DNA of 64,000 nucleotides from Pleurodeles waltl (lineage: Eukaryota > Chordata > Amphibia > Caudata > Salamandridae), in NCBI RefSeq assembly GCF_031143425.1, contig NC_090448.1, positions 533,094,313 through 533,158,312 on the forward strand. The letters run 5' to 3'. Position numbers and translations under genes: made by a program. The notes below the pieces were generated by a model. That model was not told where the DNA came from and did not search any database. It saw only the letters and a program-made list of their open reading frames with translations. Shown here piece by piece: positions 1 to 11,465 of the stretch; the first letter of the stretch is position 1, and every line of letters starts with the position of its first letter.

Positions 1-905
1 AATCGACGGAAGTCTATAGAGGGATGAAGATCTTTCGTCATTTTAGCTACGAAAAAGAGGGGAGACCCCACAGGAGAAGAAGATGGTGTAATAAGACCAT
101 GCTATAGATTTTCTTGAAGATAGTCCTTGAGAATCTTTTTTTCTGGTTCAGTGAGAGAATACATTCTTCCAAAAGGAACAATTGCTCCAGGTTCTAGGAG
201 AATGGCACAATCGTAGTCTCTGTGTGGAGGTAGTACGGGCTTTGATGGTTTTTGAAATACGTCTATAAATTCCAGATATTGACTTGGTACCTCTTGTACC
301 GAATTTATTGAATGTCCTACATTAGGTTCTGAGGTTATTATTTTTCTGGGAGACCAATAGGTGTCAGAAGCATAGCAATGATCGTGACAGAACTTAGAAG
401 ACAGAGAAATGGTTCTGGTTTCCCAGTTAATATACGGATTGTGTCTCATGAACCATGGTATTCCTAGGATCATAGAATGATTGGGAGAGGAAATTAACTC
501 AAAAGAGACATGTTCCTGATGTTTCCCAAAGTGTAGACCCAGAATTGAAGTGGTATTAATGACAGGACCAGATGATACTAAGGATCCGTTTACAGTATGC
601 ACTTGTTCTGGAACGTCTTTAGGCAGTAGTGGAATTTGTAGTTTTTTAGCCCAGGTCATATCCATATAAATGCAACTAGCTCCACAATCTAATAATGCCA
701 GGGTCCTTTCTTCACGACCATCAGGTAATTGCAGGATAACAGGTAACATAAATAGAATAGTGGCATCTTCTTTGGAAGAACTGATGGATGGTATCGCAGA
801 AGATCCCGTCCCCTCCCTTCTCACATAGGATGGGAAGTGGTGTTTCCCGAGGTCTTCATAGGTCGAACTGGACAAGTGGGGAGCAAATGACCAGCTGCAC
901 CACAA
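1..905 (-). pseudogene. pol: Element A copy 2 protease and start of reverse transcriptase
   Basis: Retropepsin-like aspartic protease followed by the N-terminal edge of reverse transcriptase. The active-site motif reads LLDCGAS where D-S/T-G is usual, and the other copy has the same variant (LLDCGASGIYMD near 13620). The flap and second half include ILGIPWFMRHNP and INWETRTI, typical of sushi-like proteases. The linker to RT (LPPHRDYDCAI) is present. The open frame stops at 102. The bases before it still encode an RT start (IDFR) in a shifted frame and run off the window. Confidence 0.8.
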
Positions 906-1732
906 TGTAGGAACAATCCTCTTCTCCGTCTATCTTCATGTTCGCTAGTAGAGAGTGGATCACAAGCAGTATCTACCTGCATAGGTTCTCCTTCTGTCTC
1001 CCTAGATACAGGTCGAGGTTCTTCAGGATGACGTCTAAAGATACGTGGGTTGCTTGACTGGGAAGGTCCATGATTCTTTCTTTTTTCTAGATGACATTCT
1101 TGGAGACGATATTCTATAGAGAGAGCTAAATCCATCAAACCTCGAAGATCATCTACTCTGGCAGAGTGTACTAATTCGTCTTTTATGTCTTCTCGTAAAC
1201 CTCTGCGAAAAAGAGTTACCAGAGTACGCTCTACCCATGTTGGCTTGGCAGCCAATTGTCTGAAGCGTGTGATGTATTGGAGAACATCTTGAGTGCCTTG
1301 TTGAACATCACAGAGCGCTTCTTCTGCTGATGCTTCCAATCCTGGGCTTTCAAACATTTGTTTAAATCTTCTCACAAAGGCTGAATAATCAGACAGCACC
1401 GGGTCGTTGGAGGCTACTATTGGAGTGGCCAAGGCAGGAGCTGACAAGGCGCTGATGAGATAACCCACTTTCGTTTTATCTTGCGAAAATTGTGTGGGTC
1501 TAAAGGCAAAATAGACAGTCAGAGCATCAAGGAATTCTTGCAGCTTATTTGGGTCTCCTGAAAACCAAGGTGCAGTAGTAGAGACAGTAGGAACATCAGC
1601 ACTTTGGGATGCCAAGGCTTGTCGTAAAGCCACATTTTAATTTCTTAATTGTTGCAATTCCTGGGCTTGCTGTTGAATAGTAACGGGCAGGGACTGGTTA
1701 GGGTCTGCAGCAGCTGTTGCAGTATCTTCCAT
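821..1732 (-). pseudogene. gag: Element A copy 2 gag
   Basis: Gag structural polyprotein of a Tf1/sushi-like retrotransposon. The likely start is the ATG at 1732 (MEDTATAAADPNQ), 38 nt inside the LTR edge. An in-frame TAA at 1637-1639 interrupts codon 32, and the frame stays open from there to 821. The central part resembles retrotransposon gag domains. The C-terminal zinc knuckle should read C-x2-C-x4-H-x4-C, but here the first cysteine is phenylalanine (GLFLHCGAAGH), while the sister copy near 13850 keeps CLYCGAAGH. The frame overlaps the start of the protease frame by about 85 nt, which suggests gag-pol frameshifting in the parent element. Confidence 0.8.
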
Positions 1733-1770
1733 TCTGCCTGACGAAGACTGGTTTGTTTGGCACTGCAATC

Positions 1771-2543
1771 TGTCACTACCTACTTGTTGTCTATGTCTAT
1801 GGCCCACTGGAAATGTGGCGAGGTCTTGGTTCCTATAGGTTCTGCCTTGACCAAAGTAGGGGAGACCCTTTCTGGTAGCCACGGTGCGGTGCCCTCTAGA
1901 AGGAGTCCCCGAGGCAAAAAAAAAACAAAAAGGGAAAAAAACCTCAAAAGGAACTCCTGGAACAAAAACAAAAAGTAAATCTGAACAAAAGACAAAAAAT
2001 GACAATGAAAAAAGCTGGAACAGGCTCAGAGAACATATAACTGATGCAGAAGAACAGGAGTGATGATCACCACCCAAAGGAAGTGTTGCAGCGCAAAGAG
2101 AACAGTAATCACACTCCTTATATACCCAAAGAACAGGAAGTGACCGGCAGGAAGTAAAAAACACCATATTGGATTGGGAACATAGCATAGAAACCTATAG
2201 AAAAAGTCACCATGTAAAGTAAGGTTCCAAAGGCATGCAGGGAGAAGGAAGGCATGCTGGGAAAGAGAAAGGATTATGGAAATGAAAGAAAGGCATACAT
2301 TCAGAAAGAAACGATGAAGGCAGAAAAGAAGAAAGAAAAAGAAGCAGTAGGTATGTGGGGGTGAACGAGTGTGGAGGGAGGCAAAAACTAGCAAGGGCGT
2401 ACCATGCCCTGAACGTGTCGAGGCCCCATGCCCAATTTGGGGCCTCGATAAAAATAGGAAATGGCAGGGGCGTGGCACGTCCTGCTGCCGCGGCCGCATC
2501 CCAAGCTAAATGTTCGGCTCGCGTCGCAGCTCACTGCGCGACA
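1771..2543 (-). repeat. Element A middle LTR shared by two tandem copies
   Basis: About 773 bp with TG...CA ends, aligned end to end with the LTR at 14703-15521. On the minus strand it starts TGTCGCGC after a purine-rich tract (2544-2560) and ends next to the primer-binding segment at 1760-1768. It therefore acts as 3' LTR of one copy and 5' LTR of the next. A minus-strand TATATAAGG lies near 2113-2121. The predicted RNA start segment at 2086-2094 has one mismatch to the primer-binding segment. It differs from the other LTR by several indels, including a 24-nt one, and by scattered substitutions. Confidence 0.8.
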
Positions 2544-4808
2544 GTAGGTCCCCCGCGGAGCCCTGGGTTTGTGCAGAAACAGCCGAAAAAATTGACGAAT
2601 CAGAAGAGGGGCGTGAACAGAAGAGGCATCTTCCCAAGAACATTCACTAAGTGGATGGCCTTTCCAATGAATAAGAAACTGGAGATGGTTCCGGAATATA
2701 CGAGAGTCACATATTTCTTGTATTTCATATTCAGGTTCATTATCCACCAGTAAAGGAGGCGGACATGTGAAATGTCGGGAAAAAGGATCAGGTGTATAGG
2801 ATTTCAACTGAGAGACATGTAAGACTGGATGGATCTTCCAGGTTTGAGGTAAACTGAGATGGAAAGTTACAGGATAAATTTTCTGGAGAATACAAAAGGA
2901 TCCGTAGTAACGGGGCTTAAACTTTTTTGGGGAAAGACGCAGTGGCAAAAATCTTTATGAAAACCAGACTTCATCTTGGACGTGATAATCTGGATCCTCA
3001 ATTTTTTTCTCATCGGCCAGTCTTTTCATGTATCTTTTAGTGACTAGTAGATTAGATCGAATAAGTAATTGAATTCTATGTAGTCTTTTGGAAAGAGAGG
3101 TGATAGCAGGAAGTGTAGAGGAAGTCTTGGGAGTAGTAGGAAAAGATGTGGGATGGAATCCATATGAGCAGAGAAAAGGAGTGACTTTGGAGGTATTATT
3201 GTAAGAAAACTCTGCAATGGGAAGGTAACTGCTCCAGTTGCTCTGAGTGGAGTCACAAAAACAACAAAGATATTGCTCAAGTCCCTGGTCAAGGCGTTCG
3301 GTCTACCCACTGGTTCGGGGATGAAATCCAGATGATAAAGCTACATTGATATTCAAGATCTCACAAAAGTGTTTCCAGAACAGTGAGATGTATTGAGGTC
3401 CCATGTCAGACACAAATCTTTGTGGGAGACCATGGAGACGAAAAGTGTTGTGAAGAAAGATCTGACTCAATTCTTGTGAAGTGGGTGAGTAAAATGAGCC
3501 ATCTTCATAAATTAATCTATTGTCACCATTATAATTCGGTTTCCCGCTGATGGAGGCAAAGAGCACATAAAATCAGTTGATAATGTATGCCAGGGGGCTG
3601 GTGGAACTGGTAATGGTTGAAGTAGTCCTGCGGGTCTAGTACGGGGTACTTTCCCTTGGGCACAAATGGTACAAGATTCCACGAATCTTTCTGCATCGTG
3701 TTTCAATGTAGGCCACCATAAAGAGTGGAGAAGTAATTCCTGTGTGGCTTTAATACCCTGATGACCGGCTACAGGGGAATCATGACACATCTGAAGTGCC
3801 TTTTCTTGCACTCTTTTAGTAGTTAGAAATAAGGTGTCCTTGTAATAGTAGTATTCTTTATGTTTGCGTATTTTGGGACATAGATCTTTTAATTCTTGTT
3901 CTGAAAGGGTTGAGTGTTCAGATTGTACTTCATCTAGGAATGATTGGACTACACCAATTATTTTATCTGGTTCAAGTAAAAATTGTGAAGGGGTACTGGA
4001 ACTTTCAGGATAACGGCGAGACAGAGCATCGACCAAAATATTTTGAGATCCTGGAATATAGGTGATATAGAAATCGTATTGACTAAAGAAAAAGGTCCAA
4101 CAAGCTTGTCGACTGTTTCAACACTGAAAATTGCATAAGCATTGCAGATTACGATGGTCCGTTCTTACCTCAAAAGGTTATTTTGAACCTATGAGGAATT
4201 GTCTCCATTCTTGACAGGCAATTTTTAGAGCCAACAGTTCTCTTTCCAGTACTGAATAATTTTGTTCAGAATCAGAGAGCACATGGGATAGATAAAAGAT
4301 TGGATGTTCTAATTCATCGTCATCTTGTTGTTGTAGTAATGCTGCCCTGATAGCTCTTTCTGAGGCGTCAGTAACAACAATGAATTGTTTATTGATGTCC
4401 GGATGTCTCGGTATGGGTGCTTGAGTGAAGGCCTGTTTTCGGTTTTGGAAAGCAGCCTCAGCCATGTCCGTCAAGATGAAACCATTTTGCAAACTCTCTT
4501 TTTTGAGAGTTTGTGTAATTTGACGGGTTTGTTTAGCAAAGTCCAGGATAAATTGATGGTAGAAGTTGGCCAGTCCTAAGAAACATTGAGTTTTCTTGAT
4601 TGACGAATGGGATGGCCAATCTAGAATGGCTTGAACCTTTTCCGGATCCATAGAAATACCAATTTGATTAATGTGATAGCCTAAATATTTCACCTCAGTC
4701 TTCGCATTTCTCCAGATTACAATAGAGTTGATGTTGCCTAAGTCTATTTAAGACTTCCTTAACGTGTGTAGGATGAAGTTCAGGGCATCTGGAAAATATG
4801 AGGATATC
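2388..4808 (-). pseudogene. pol: Element A copy 1 RT (3' part), RNase H, integrase and chromodomain
   Basis: Continuation of the polymerase gene after the element B insertion. On the minus strand it reads the end of RT (DILIFS, joined to the YLGD half at 12654-12680), connection and RNase H (VVTDASERAIRAALL, SVLERELLALK), the integrase HHCC zinc domain (AGHQG...CTICAQGK), the DDE core (STDF, VSDMGPQ, SGQTERL) and a C-terminal chromodomain (FLIHWKGHPLSECSWEDAS near 2620). Frameshifts lie near 4150, 3550-3300 and 3040-2950. The last frame runs about 50 codons into the LTR. The chromodomain places it among chromoviruses; it is not a host CBX gene. Confidence 0.85.
4804..4808. repeat. Target site duplication of element B (left)
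   Basis: ATATC lies immediately before TGTCAG of the left LTR. The same ATATC follows the right LTR at 12654-12658. A 5-bp duplication is usual for Ty3/gypsy integrases. It interrupts the YxDD box codons of element A. Confidence 0.9.
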
Positions 4809-6492
4809 TGTCAGAGTCACCAGATCCTCGGGGTCTGTGCACGTTCCCAACACGTCTACCACTGAACAGCTCCAAGACTCTGATAGATAAATCACAGAGA
4901 CTTAGAGAGTTCAAGAGGGGAAGAGGGCATTAGGAAGGGAACAGCTGGGAAGGAGACCTGTAGTAAGAAAAAGGTTAGAACATATGGTATGAAAATTATA
5001 TCTCCTGAAATCAATACTAGACTATGATTCTAAGCCTAGTCACTCTGAAAACATGAACAATCTAAGAGTTAAGTTTAAAATGACTAAGTTTCAAGATGGC
5101 TGGATACCTGTAAGGGAATCAAGATGAATTAAATGAAAATTTTCTTATTCAAGTACTTTCCTTTACATGAGAATCAGAAAAAACATTCTGACTAAATTTT
5201 AAACCAGTCATATAAATCCTGTTTTGAGAATGTATACTAGGACCATACAATATTGCATCTAGAAACGCTGGCCTTCTGTGTATTCTTAAAATGTATATAT
5301 ATATAGTAAACACCATAAAAAGATTGTGCACCATGAATAACACAATATGGATTCAGGAAACAAATCACATAATTTGTCAACTCGAATATTACATAATAAA
5401 TATCTTAGAATAGTGGCATACAATAAACAACATGAAATAAACTCGAGGAGAGAATCATGCGTCTTGCCGATTCGAGTGTCACCATGTAAAATACCAAGAA
5501 ATGGTAGCAAGCAATGAATATCAAAGTCAAATCATCATAAATCGAATTGCGCGTCTTGCTGATTCGTAAAACACAATGTAAATGTCAAGAAATAACAGCT
5601 CACAATAAATAACAAGATCAAAGTACAATGAAACGAATCGCGCTTCTTTTGCCGATTCTTAAGCCACCATGTAAATGTCAAGAAATGTTAGCGCGCCATG
5701 AACAACAAAGTTAAATCCTCATGAAATGAGTTGCACGTCTTGCCAATTTGTAAAACATCATGTAAATGTCAAGAAATAGTAGCGCGCAATGGACAACAAT
5801 GTTTAAAAACCATAAAACGAATTGCGCGTCTTGCCGATTCTTAAGCCACCATGCCAATGTCAAGAAATGGTAGCACGCAATGAATAACAAAGTCAAACCT
5901 TTATGAAACAAATCGCGCGTCTTGCCTATTTGTAAACTGCCATATAAATGTCAAGAAATGGTAGCGCGCAAGTAATCTGTTACTCATTTAATAATTAAAC
6001 GAAGAAAATGAAAATACTCAATAACGGTGTCGGAACAGTACAACCACCGTCTTACCGCCTGGAACAATGATCACCAATGAAGGATGAAGGGCAGAAGACT
6101 GGAAGATCCAAATAAGCCACCGGGACAGGAGCTCAGGAAGAAGCTGCTGCTCTGCACCGGGACCTTTGAATGGTGAGCACTGGGAGTTGGGCTGGCTCTC
6201 TTTTATAGAGTCTTGGCCCAGCCCAGAACCACGCCCAGGCATGTTGCAGTGAAAGACTCCGGAAGGCCCTGGAAAGGGGCCACACGCTAACACACTCTGA
6301 AAACCTGCAGCAATACATTGCAAAAGAACAGTATTTGTAAGCATAATAAAAATAAGTTTTCAGGATTGAACTCTGCAATGCAAAAGGTTAAACCACAACA
6401 TATCAGCACAATGCATAAATTACTTTGTTTTGAGAGTGCTGGGTTTTTGCATTTATGTCACCAATAGAGCGCGTACTGCTCTGGTGTTGACA
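4809..6492 (-). repeat. Element B 3' LTR
   Basis: 1684 bp, TG...CA, near-identical in layout to 10917-12653. It contains a block of about six subrepeats with a period near 92 bp (about 5440-5975), each with a cgtcttgccgattc-like core followed by CCATGTAAATGTCAAGAAAT. Two variants alternate (TTAAGCCACC and GTAAAACA). A minus-strand TATAAAAG lies near 6205-6212. The purine-rich tract GGGAGAGGGGAG lies just inside (6495-6510). Confidence 0.9.
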
Positions 6493-7231
6493 GTACTCCC
6501 CTCTCCCAGACGCGCTCTAGGGCCTGGTTTGCTGGATTAAGACGATGAAAGCGTCTCACAAGTACTGGAGCATGAACATCAGATGCGGAAACCCATGAGT
6601 TACTTTCAGGACCATAACCTTTCCATGAGATTAAGTACCATAGATTACGCCCTCTCAGTTTAGAATCCAACACTTTCTTGACTTCGTATTCTTCTTCCCC
6701 TTGTACTAGAACAGGAGCTGGATGAGGGTGGACCTTTTGGACTGCCTTTTTCAAGAGGGAAGTGTGGAACACTGGATGAATCCGTAAGGATCTGGGCAAT
6801 TGTAGTTTATAGGTCACCGGATTGATTTGCTGAAGGACAGTATAAGGACCTATGAATTTGGGGTTAAACATGTGCTTCTTCTTGAAGTCTATATAATTTG
6901 TGGAAAACTACACTTTGTCACCTGGTTGATATTGCGGTCCTTCAGAATGTTTCTTGTCATAATGCCTTTTATATTTTTGTTTGGCTTTTTCTAAATGCTG
7001 TTGAATCAGTTTCTGGGTTTGATGTAAATGCTGATTGGTTTCTGACACAGCTGGAGTAAGAGAACTTTCTTGAGGAATTGTGATGGGCAAGGTGTCAGGA
7101 TGATAGCCAAATAAACCAAAAAAGGGTGTAACGCCAGTAGAAGAGTGGAATGAGTTATTGTAAGCTAACTCAGCTAACCAGAGCATAGATGTCCAAGAAT
7201 GAAGTGCTTTTTCAGCTTAGGCACGTAGGTA
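6458..7231 (-). pseudogene. pol: Element B integrase C-terminus and chromodomain
   Basis: The minus-strand frames 7186-6908 and 6871-6458 encode the integrase segment after the catalytic core (LAELAYNNSFHSSTGVTPF), a basic linker (HYDKKHSEGPQYQPGDKV), the SH3-like end (FIGPYTVLQQINPVTYKL) and a chromodomain (LWYLISWKGYGPESNSWVS). In-frame stops at about 6905 and 7219 break it from the upstream frame. The final frame ends at 6458, about 12 codons inside the LTR. Confidence 0.85.
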
Positions 7232-9972
7232 TTATTTCAAAGTCTGATTTAGTCTCTCCGTTTGACCATCTGTTTGAGGATGGTGACTAGTAGATAGCGT
7301 AGATGTCACTTGGATTGTTTTACACCACGTCTTCCAGAAATTGGAGGAAAATTGTGACCCCCGATTGGAGAGGATAACCTTTGGCAGTCCATGATAACGA
7401 ACCGCTCTGTTCAGTAAAATAGTTGCCAATTCACTAGAATTGGGCAATTTCTTACAGGCGATGAAATGTCCATATTTCATGAGACTATCTACCACCACCA
7501 GAATTACTGAATGCTGTTGAACCACTGGCGGACCGGTAATAAAGTCTAAAGAAATGTGCTCCCATGGACGACCTGGGGTTGGAAGTGGATGTAACAACCC
7601 TTTTGGTTTTGAATGACTTGTTTTAATGCAAGCACAAACTTCACAGTTGTTTACCATTGCTTTTATATCTTTTGTTAGGGTAGGCCACCAAAAATAGCGT
7701 TGGATCAGTTCAAGAGTTTTAGGAGTACCTGGGTGACCTGCCGTAGGTATAACATGCAACCAATGAAACACTATCTTGCGAAGTTTGGTAGTGGGTACGA
7801 ACAAACGAGCGTCATGAAAGGGTAAACCTTGCTTGATTGACCTTTTGGGATCGGCTTGGGCCCATGTTTGCCATTTTTCAACAGTGAAAGAGTTGCGAAT
7901 TTCTTCAAAGAAATCTTCAGTTTTTATGATACATAGAACCTTGTCAGGAGCAATGATAGCTCTGGAGGCTTGAAATGCAGGCAACGTGGTAGACTCTTGA
8001 CGGGACAAGGTGTCAGCCTTGCGATTATCTTTACCAGGCCGGAAGGTTAATACAAAATCAAATTCGGCAAAAAAAAGCATCCAGCGTAATTGCCGAGGGG
8101 TCAAAAGTCTGGCGGAAATCATGAATTGAAGATTACGATGATCAGTATATACTGTGACAGTGTATTTGGCACCCAACAAATGATGTCCCCATTCTTTAAA
8201 GGCATCACGAATCGCCAGAAGCTCTTTTTCAGCAATGACATAGTTCTGTTCGGCTTCGTTCAACTTCCGAGACATATAAACTACAGGATGAAGTTGACCA
8301 GTGTCTTTATTTCGTTGTGATAAGACGGCTCCTATTGCTACATCTGCAGCATCAGCTTCCACTATGAAAGGTTGATTTGCATCAGGATGAGTCAAGACTG
8401 GGGCAGTGGAGAAAGCTTCCATCAAAGTCGAGAAGGCTTGATCAGCTTCTGGGGACCATACAAACTTTTCTTTCTTTCTTAGTAGCTTAGTCATTGAAGC
8501 CACTGTCTGGGAGAAATGATTTATGAACCTCCGGTAAAAATTTGCAAACCCCAGGAAACATTGTACATCACGAACAGTCTTTGGGATGGGCCAATCAGAT
8601 ACAGCTTTTACTTTCTTTTCTGCCATCACCATACCTTGAGGGGTAAGAATAACCCCTAAAAACTCAACTGTGGTAACATGAAACTCACACTTGGTTAGTT
8701 TGCAATATAAATGGTGTTTTCGAAGGGCTGCAAGAATTTTCTTGACATGTTGGACATGTTCGTTTTCATTGTCTGAGTAGATCAAAATGTCATTGATGTA
8801 GACTACAGCAAATATGTCAAGGTACTCTCTAAGAACGTCATTCAAGAAAAATTGAAATGCTGCTGGAGCATTACACAGAGCAAAAGGCATGATGGTGTAT
8901 TCAAAAAGGCCATATCTTGTCTTGAACGCTGTTTTCCATTCGTCACCCTCTCTCATTCTGACCAAATGAGAAGCACCTTGAAGGTCAAGCTTCTTGTAGA
9001 TTTTTGCTCTCTTTACTTGTTCCAATAAGACCGGAATTAGGGGTAAAGGATATTTATTCTTGATGGTGACTTTGTTCAAACCCCTATAGTCAATGCAAGG
9101 TCGAAGTTCTCCATTAGCTTTGGAACAAAAAACAAAGGCGAAGGTGCAGGAGACTTAGAGGTGCGAATGAAGCCATTCTTCAAAAATGTATCTAGGTAAT
9201 TTCGTAAATGTTGATTTTCATGTTCTGACAGGGCATATACACGACAGTTGGGAAGTATCGCACCTGGGGCTAGATCAATTTGACAGTCATAAGATCTATG
9301 AGGAGGTAGAGTCTCTGCTCCTTTCTCATCAAATACATCTTTGTAAGATGAATACTGTTTGGGCAGCTGAATTTCTTTCTCCGCGGCAGTAACTATGTAA
9401 GAGTTGCAAACTTTTGGTACTTGAATCTTTTGGAGACATTGTTTGTTACATAGCGCAGATGAGAACACAATTTTTCGTTCTGCCCAATTGATCTCCGGAT
9501 TGTGATGAATTAACCATGGCAAGCCGAAGATAATCCCATATTGGGGAGCATGGATCACGTCAAGGATGATTTTCTCTTTATGTTTCTTTCTTTGATTCTT
9601 ATCTTCACAAATCATCGACAAGGGGATATTCTGAAGAGTTACGGGACCTCCAGTCAAGAGTTTTCCATCGACTGCCTGGATGATTTCTGGGGTCTTCCTT
9701 TCAATACATGGGATCCCCCATGCACGAACCAATTGGACATCAACAAAGTTCTCAGTAGCCCCAGAATCGACTAGAGCTTTTTTGAAATAGATCTTTTTCT
9801 TGACCTGAACTCTTATTTCCAGTTTAAGATGTCTAGATTGTGAATGGTCCACGGTGACACCCAAGAGCAACCCTTCTCTGCATCTTGGGTGTTTTAGTTT
9901 TCCAACTAGACTGGTGCATTGGCTGCGACTTTCTGAACTGGAAATTGCTTGTTCTTTGGTTTGATTGGACAA
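7232..9972 (-). pseudogene. pol: Element B protease, RT, RNase H and integrase core
   Basis: Two long minus-strand frames. 9972-9076 encodes the end of gag and a retropepsin with the normal LVDSGAT site. After a frameshift near 9110, 9079-7232 encodes 615 codons of RT, RNase H and integrase. RT shows LDLQGASHLVRM and FALCNAPAAFQ, but the catalytic box reads YINDILIYS where YIDD is expected. RNase H has VEADAADVAIGAVLSQ and YTDHRNLQF. Integrase has GHPG, CEVCACIK and SLDF, but the second catalytic Asp is Asn (LSNRGSQF); the Glu is kept (DGQTERLNQ). Both Asp-to-Asn changes fit G-to-A at former CpG positions. Confidence 0.9.
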
Positions 9973-10865
9973 TCTTTGGCAAAATGACCTTTTCGCTCAC
10001 AATAAAGACATTTTCCATTTTTTCTGCGTAGGCCCTTTTCATCTTTGGTCAAAGGTCTTGGTTCCAATTTCCATCGGTTCCAGCGTTCTTTCTTTCGGAG
10101 TTCTTGAGTCTCTGTTATCATGAACGCGCCATGAATATTTTTCAATCTTTTTGCGCGTTCCTTTACGTTCTGCTAAACGATGATCAAGTCTCAAAATAAG
10201 ATTTATTAATTCTTGACAGTCTGTAGGTTGTGGGTCAATTTGCGCTAAGATATCTTTTAGTTCCTCTTTGAGTCCCTTGTAAAACAAGACCGCTTGTTTT
10301 TCTTCAGGCCAGGATGTCTCGGCAACTAGCCGGTTAAAGTTGGCTAAATACGACACTAGGTCTTGATTCCCTTGGCGTAAATCTAATAATTCACGATCTG
10401 CTGACTGTGTTACAGTTCTACGATCAAAAACTCTCTCAAATTCACGAACAAAATTTCACCAGTTGTACAACAAGGGACTATTTTTACGCACAAGAGGAAT
10501 TGCCCAAGTAGCTGCATCCCCAGACAGATATGATAACAAGAAAGCTACTTTGGACTGGGCATCGGGGAAAGTATTTGGTCTGCAGGTGAAGTGTAGTTCC
10601 ACTTGAACCATGAAAGATTGCGCTTTCAAAGGGTCACCTGAGAAACGTTCTGGGGGAGCTAAAGGAATTGCAGAAGGAACATTTAGGGAAATCGGATTAC
10701 TTCCAGAAGCCTGAGAAGAAGTACCTGGCCAAGACACACCTGTGGGACTTTCTTCCTTCCTCTCTACCTTATCTTGCAACTGACTCACTCTCTCTGCTAA
10801 GCTAGTTGTCAATTCTTTGCTTGGAGCTGGGTGATAGCCTTGACTAACTCGTCTAGCGTGGCCAT
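9906..10865 (-). pseudogene. gag: Element B gag
   Basis: The start is taken as the ATG at 10865 (MATLDELVKAITQLQAKN), which meets a stop after 18 codons. The frame shifts near 10815 into SKELTTSLAERVSQLQDKVE, a likely coiled coil. The gag core follows (PERFSGDPLKAQSFMVQVELHF), and after another break YLANFNRLVAETSWPEEKQ and a zinc knuckle CLYCERKGHFAKDC near 10000. The start lies 52 nt inside the 5' LTR. At least three frame changes make it a pseudogene. Confidence 0.8.
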
Positions 10866-10905
10866 GCTGAGAACATACACAAGCCAGGAGGTTAATAATT
10901 TGTGG

Positions 10906-10916
10906 GCTCACTATTC
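10906..10916 (-). promoter_or_regulatory. Element B primer-binding segment (self-priming type)
   Basis: On the minus strand GAATAGTGAGC directly abuts the 5' LTR. It lacks the TGG expected for tRNA priming. It is perfectly complementary over 11 nt to the predicted first bases of the element's own RNA (GCTCACTATTC, 12339 down to 12329). In Tf1 of fission yeast and related sushi elements the RNA 5' end primes reverse transcription this way. Confidence 0.75.
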
Positions 10917-11427
10917 TGTCAGAGCCACCAGATCCTCGGGGTCTGTGCACGTTCCCAACACGTCCACCACTGAACAGCTCCAAGACTCTGATAGATAAAT
11001 CACAGAGACTGAGAGAGTTCAAGAGGGGAAGAGGGGATTAGGAAGGAAACAACTGGGAAGGAGACCTGTAGTAAGAAAAAAGTTAGAACACACAATGTGA
11101 AAATTATATCTCCTGAAATCAATACTAGACTATGATTATAAGCCTAGTCACTCTGAAAACATGAACAATCTAAGAGTTAAGTTTAAAATGATTAAGTTTC
11201 AAGATGGCCGGATACCTGTAAGGGAATCAAGATGAATTAAATGAAAACTTTCTTATTCAAGTACTTTCCTTTACATGAGAATCAGAAAAAACATTCTGAC
11301 TAAATTTTAAACCAGTCATATAAATCCTGTTTTGAGAATGTATACTAGGACCATACAATATTGCATCTAGAAACTCTGGCCTTCTGTGTACTCTTAAAAT
11401 GTTTCAACACAAATTGTGCATATTGCA

Positions 11428-11465
<38 letters not shown>

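Larger units (their letters stand above)
1..1770 (-). mobile_element. Element A, second tandem internal region (partial)
   Basis: This is the 5' part of a second internal region of a chromovirus-type Ty3/gypsy element, read on the minus strand from the shared LTR at 1771-2543. It holds leader, gag, protease and the first codons of reverse transcriptase, then leaves the window at base 1. The same order is found at 12654-14702 with high similarity. It has no LTR of its own on the upstream side except the shared one, so the locus is a head-to-tail array and not two separate insertions. Confidence 0.85.

Noticed and set aside
1760..1770. A tRNA primer-binding site after the element A LTR
   Set aside because: No TGG start and no CCA complement. 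The segment instead matches the element's own predicted RNA start.
1637..2188. Hydrophobic Phe-rich open frames on the minus strand of the A LTRs
   Set aside because: They lie in LTR sequence with A-rich/T-rich runs and are not conserved between the two LTRs.
2549..2948. A host chromodomain gene
   Set aside because: The chromodomain is directly joined to integrase and next to an LTR. The same layout occurs at 6458-7186.
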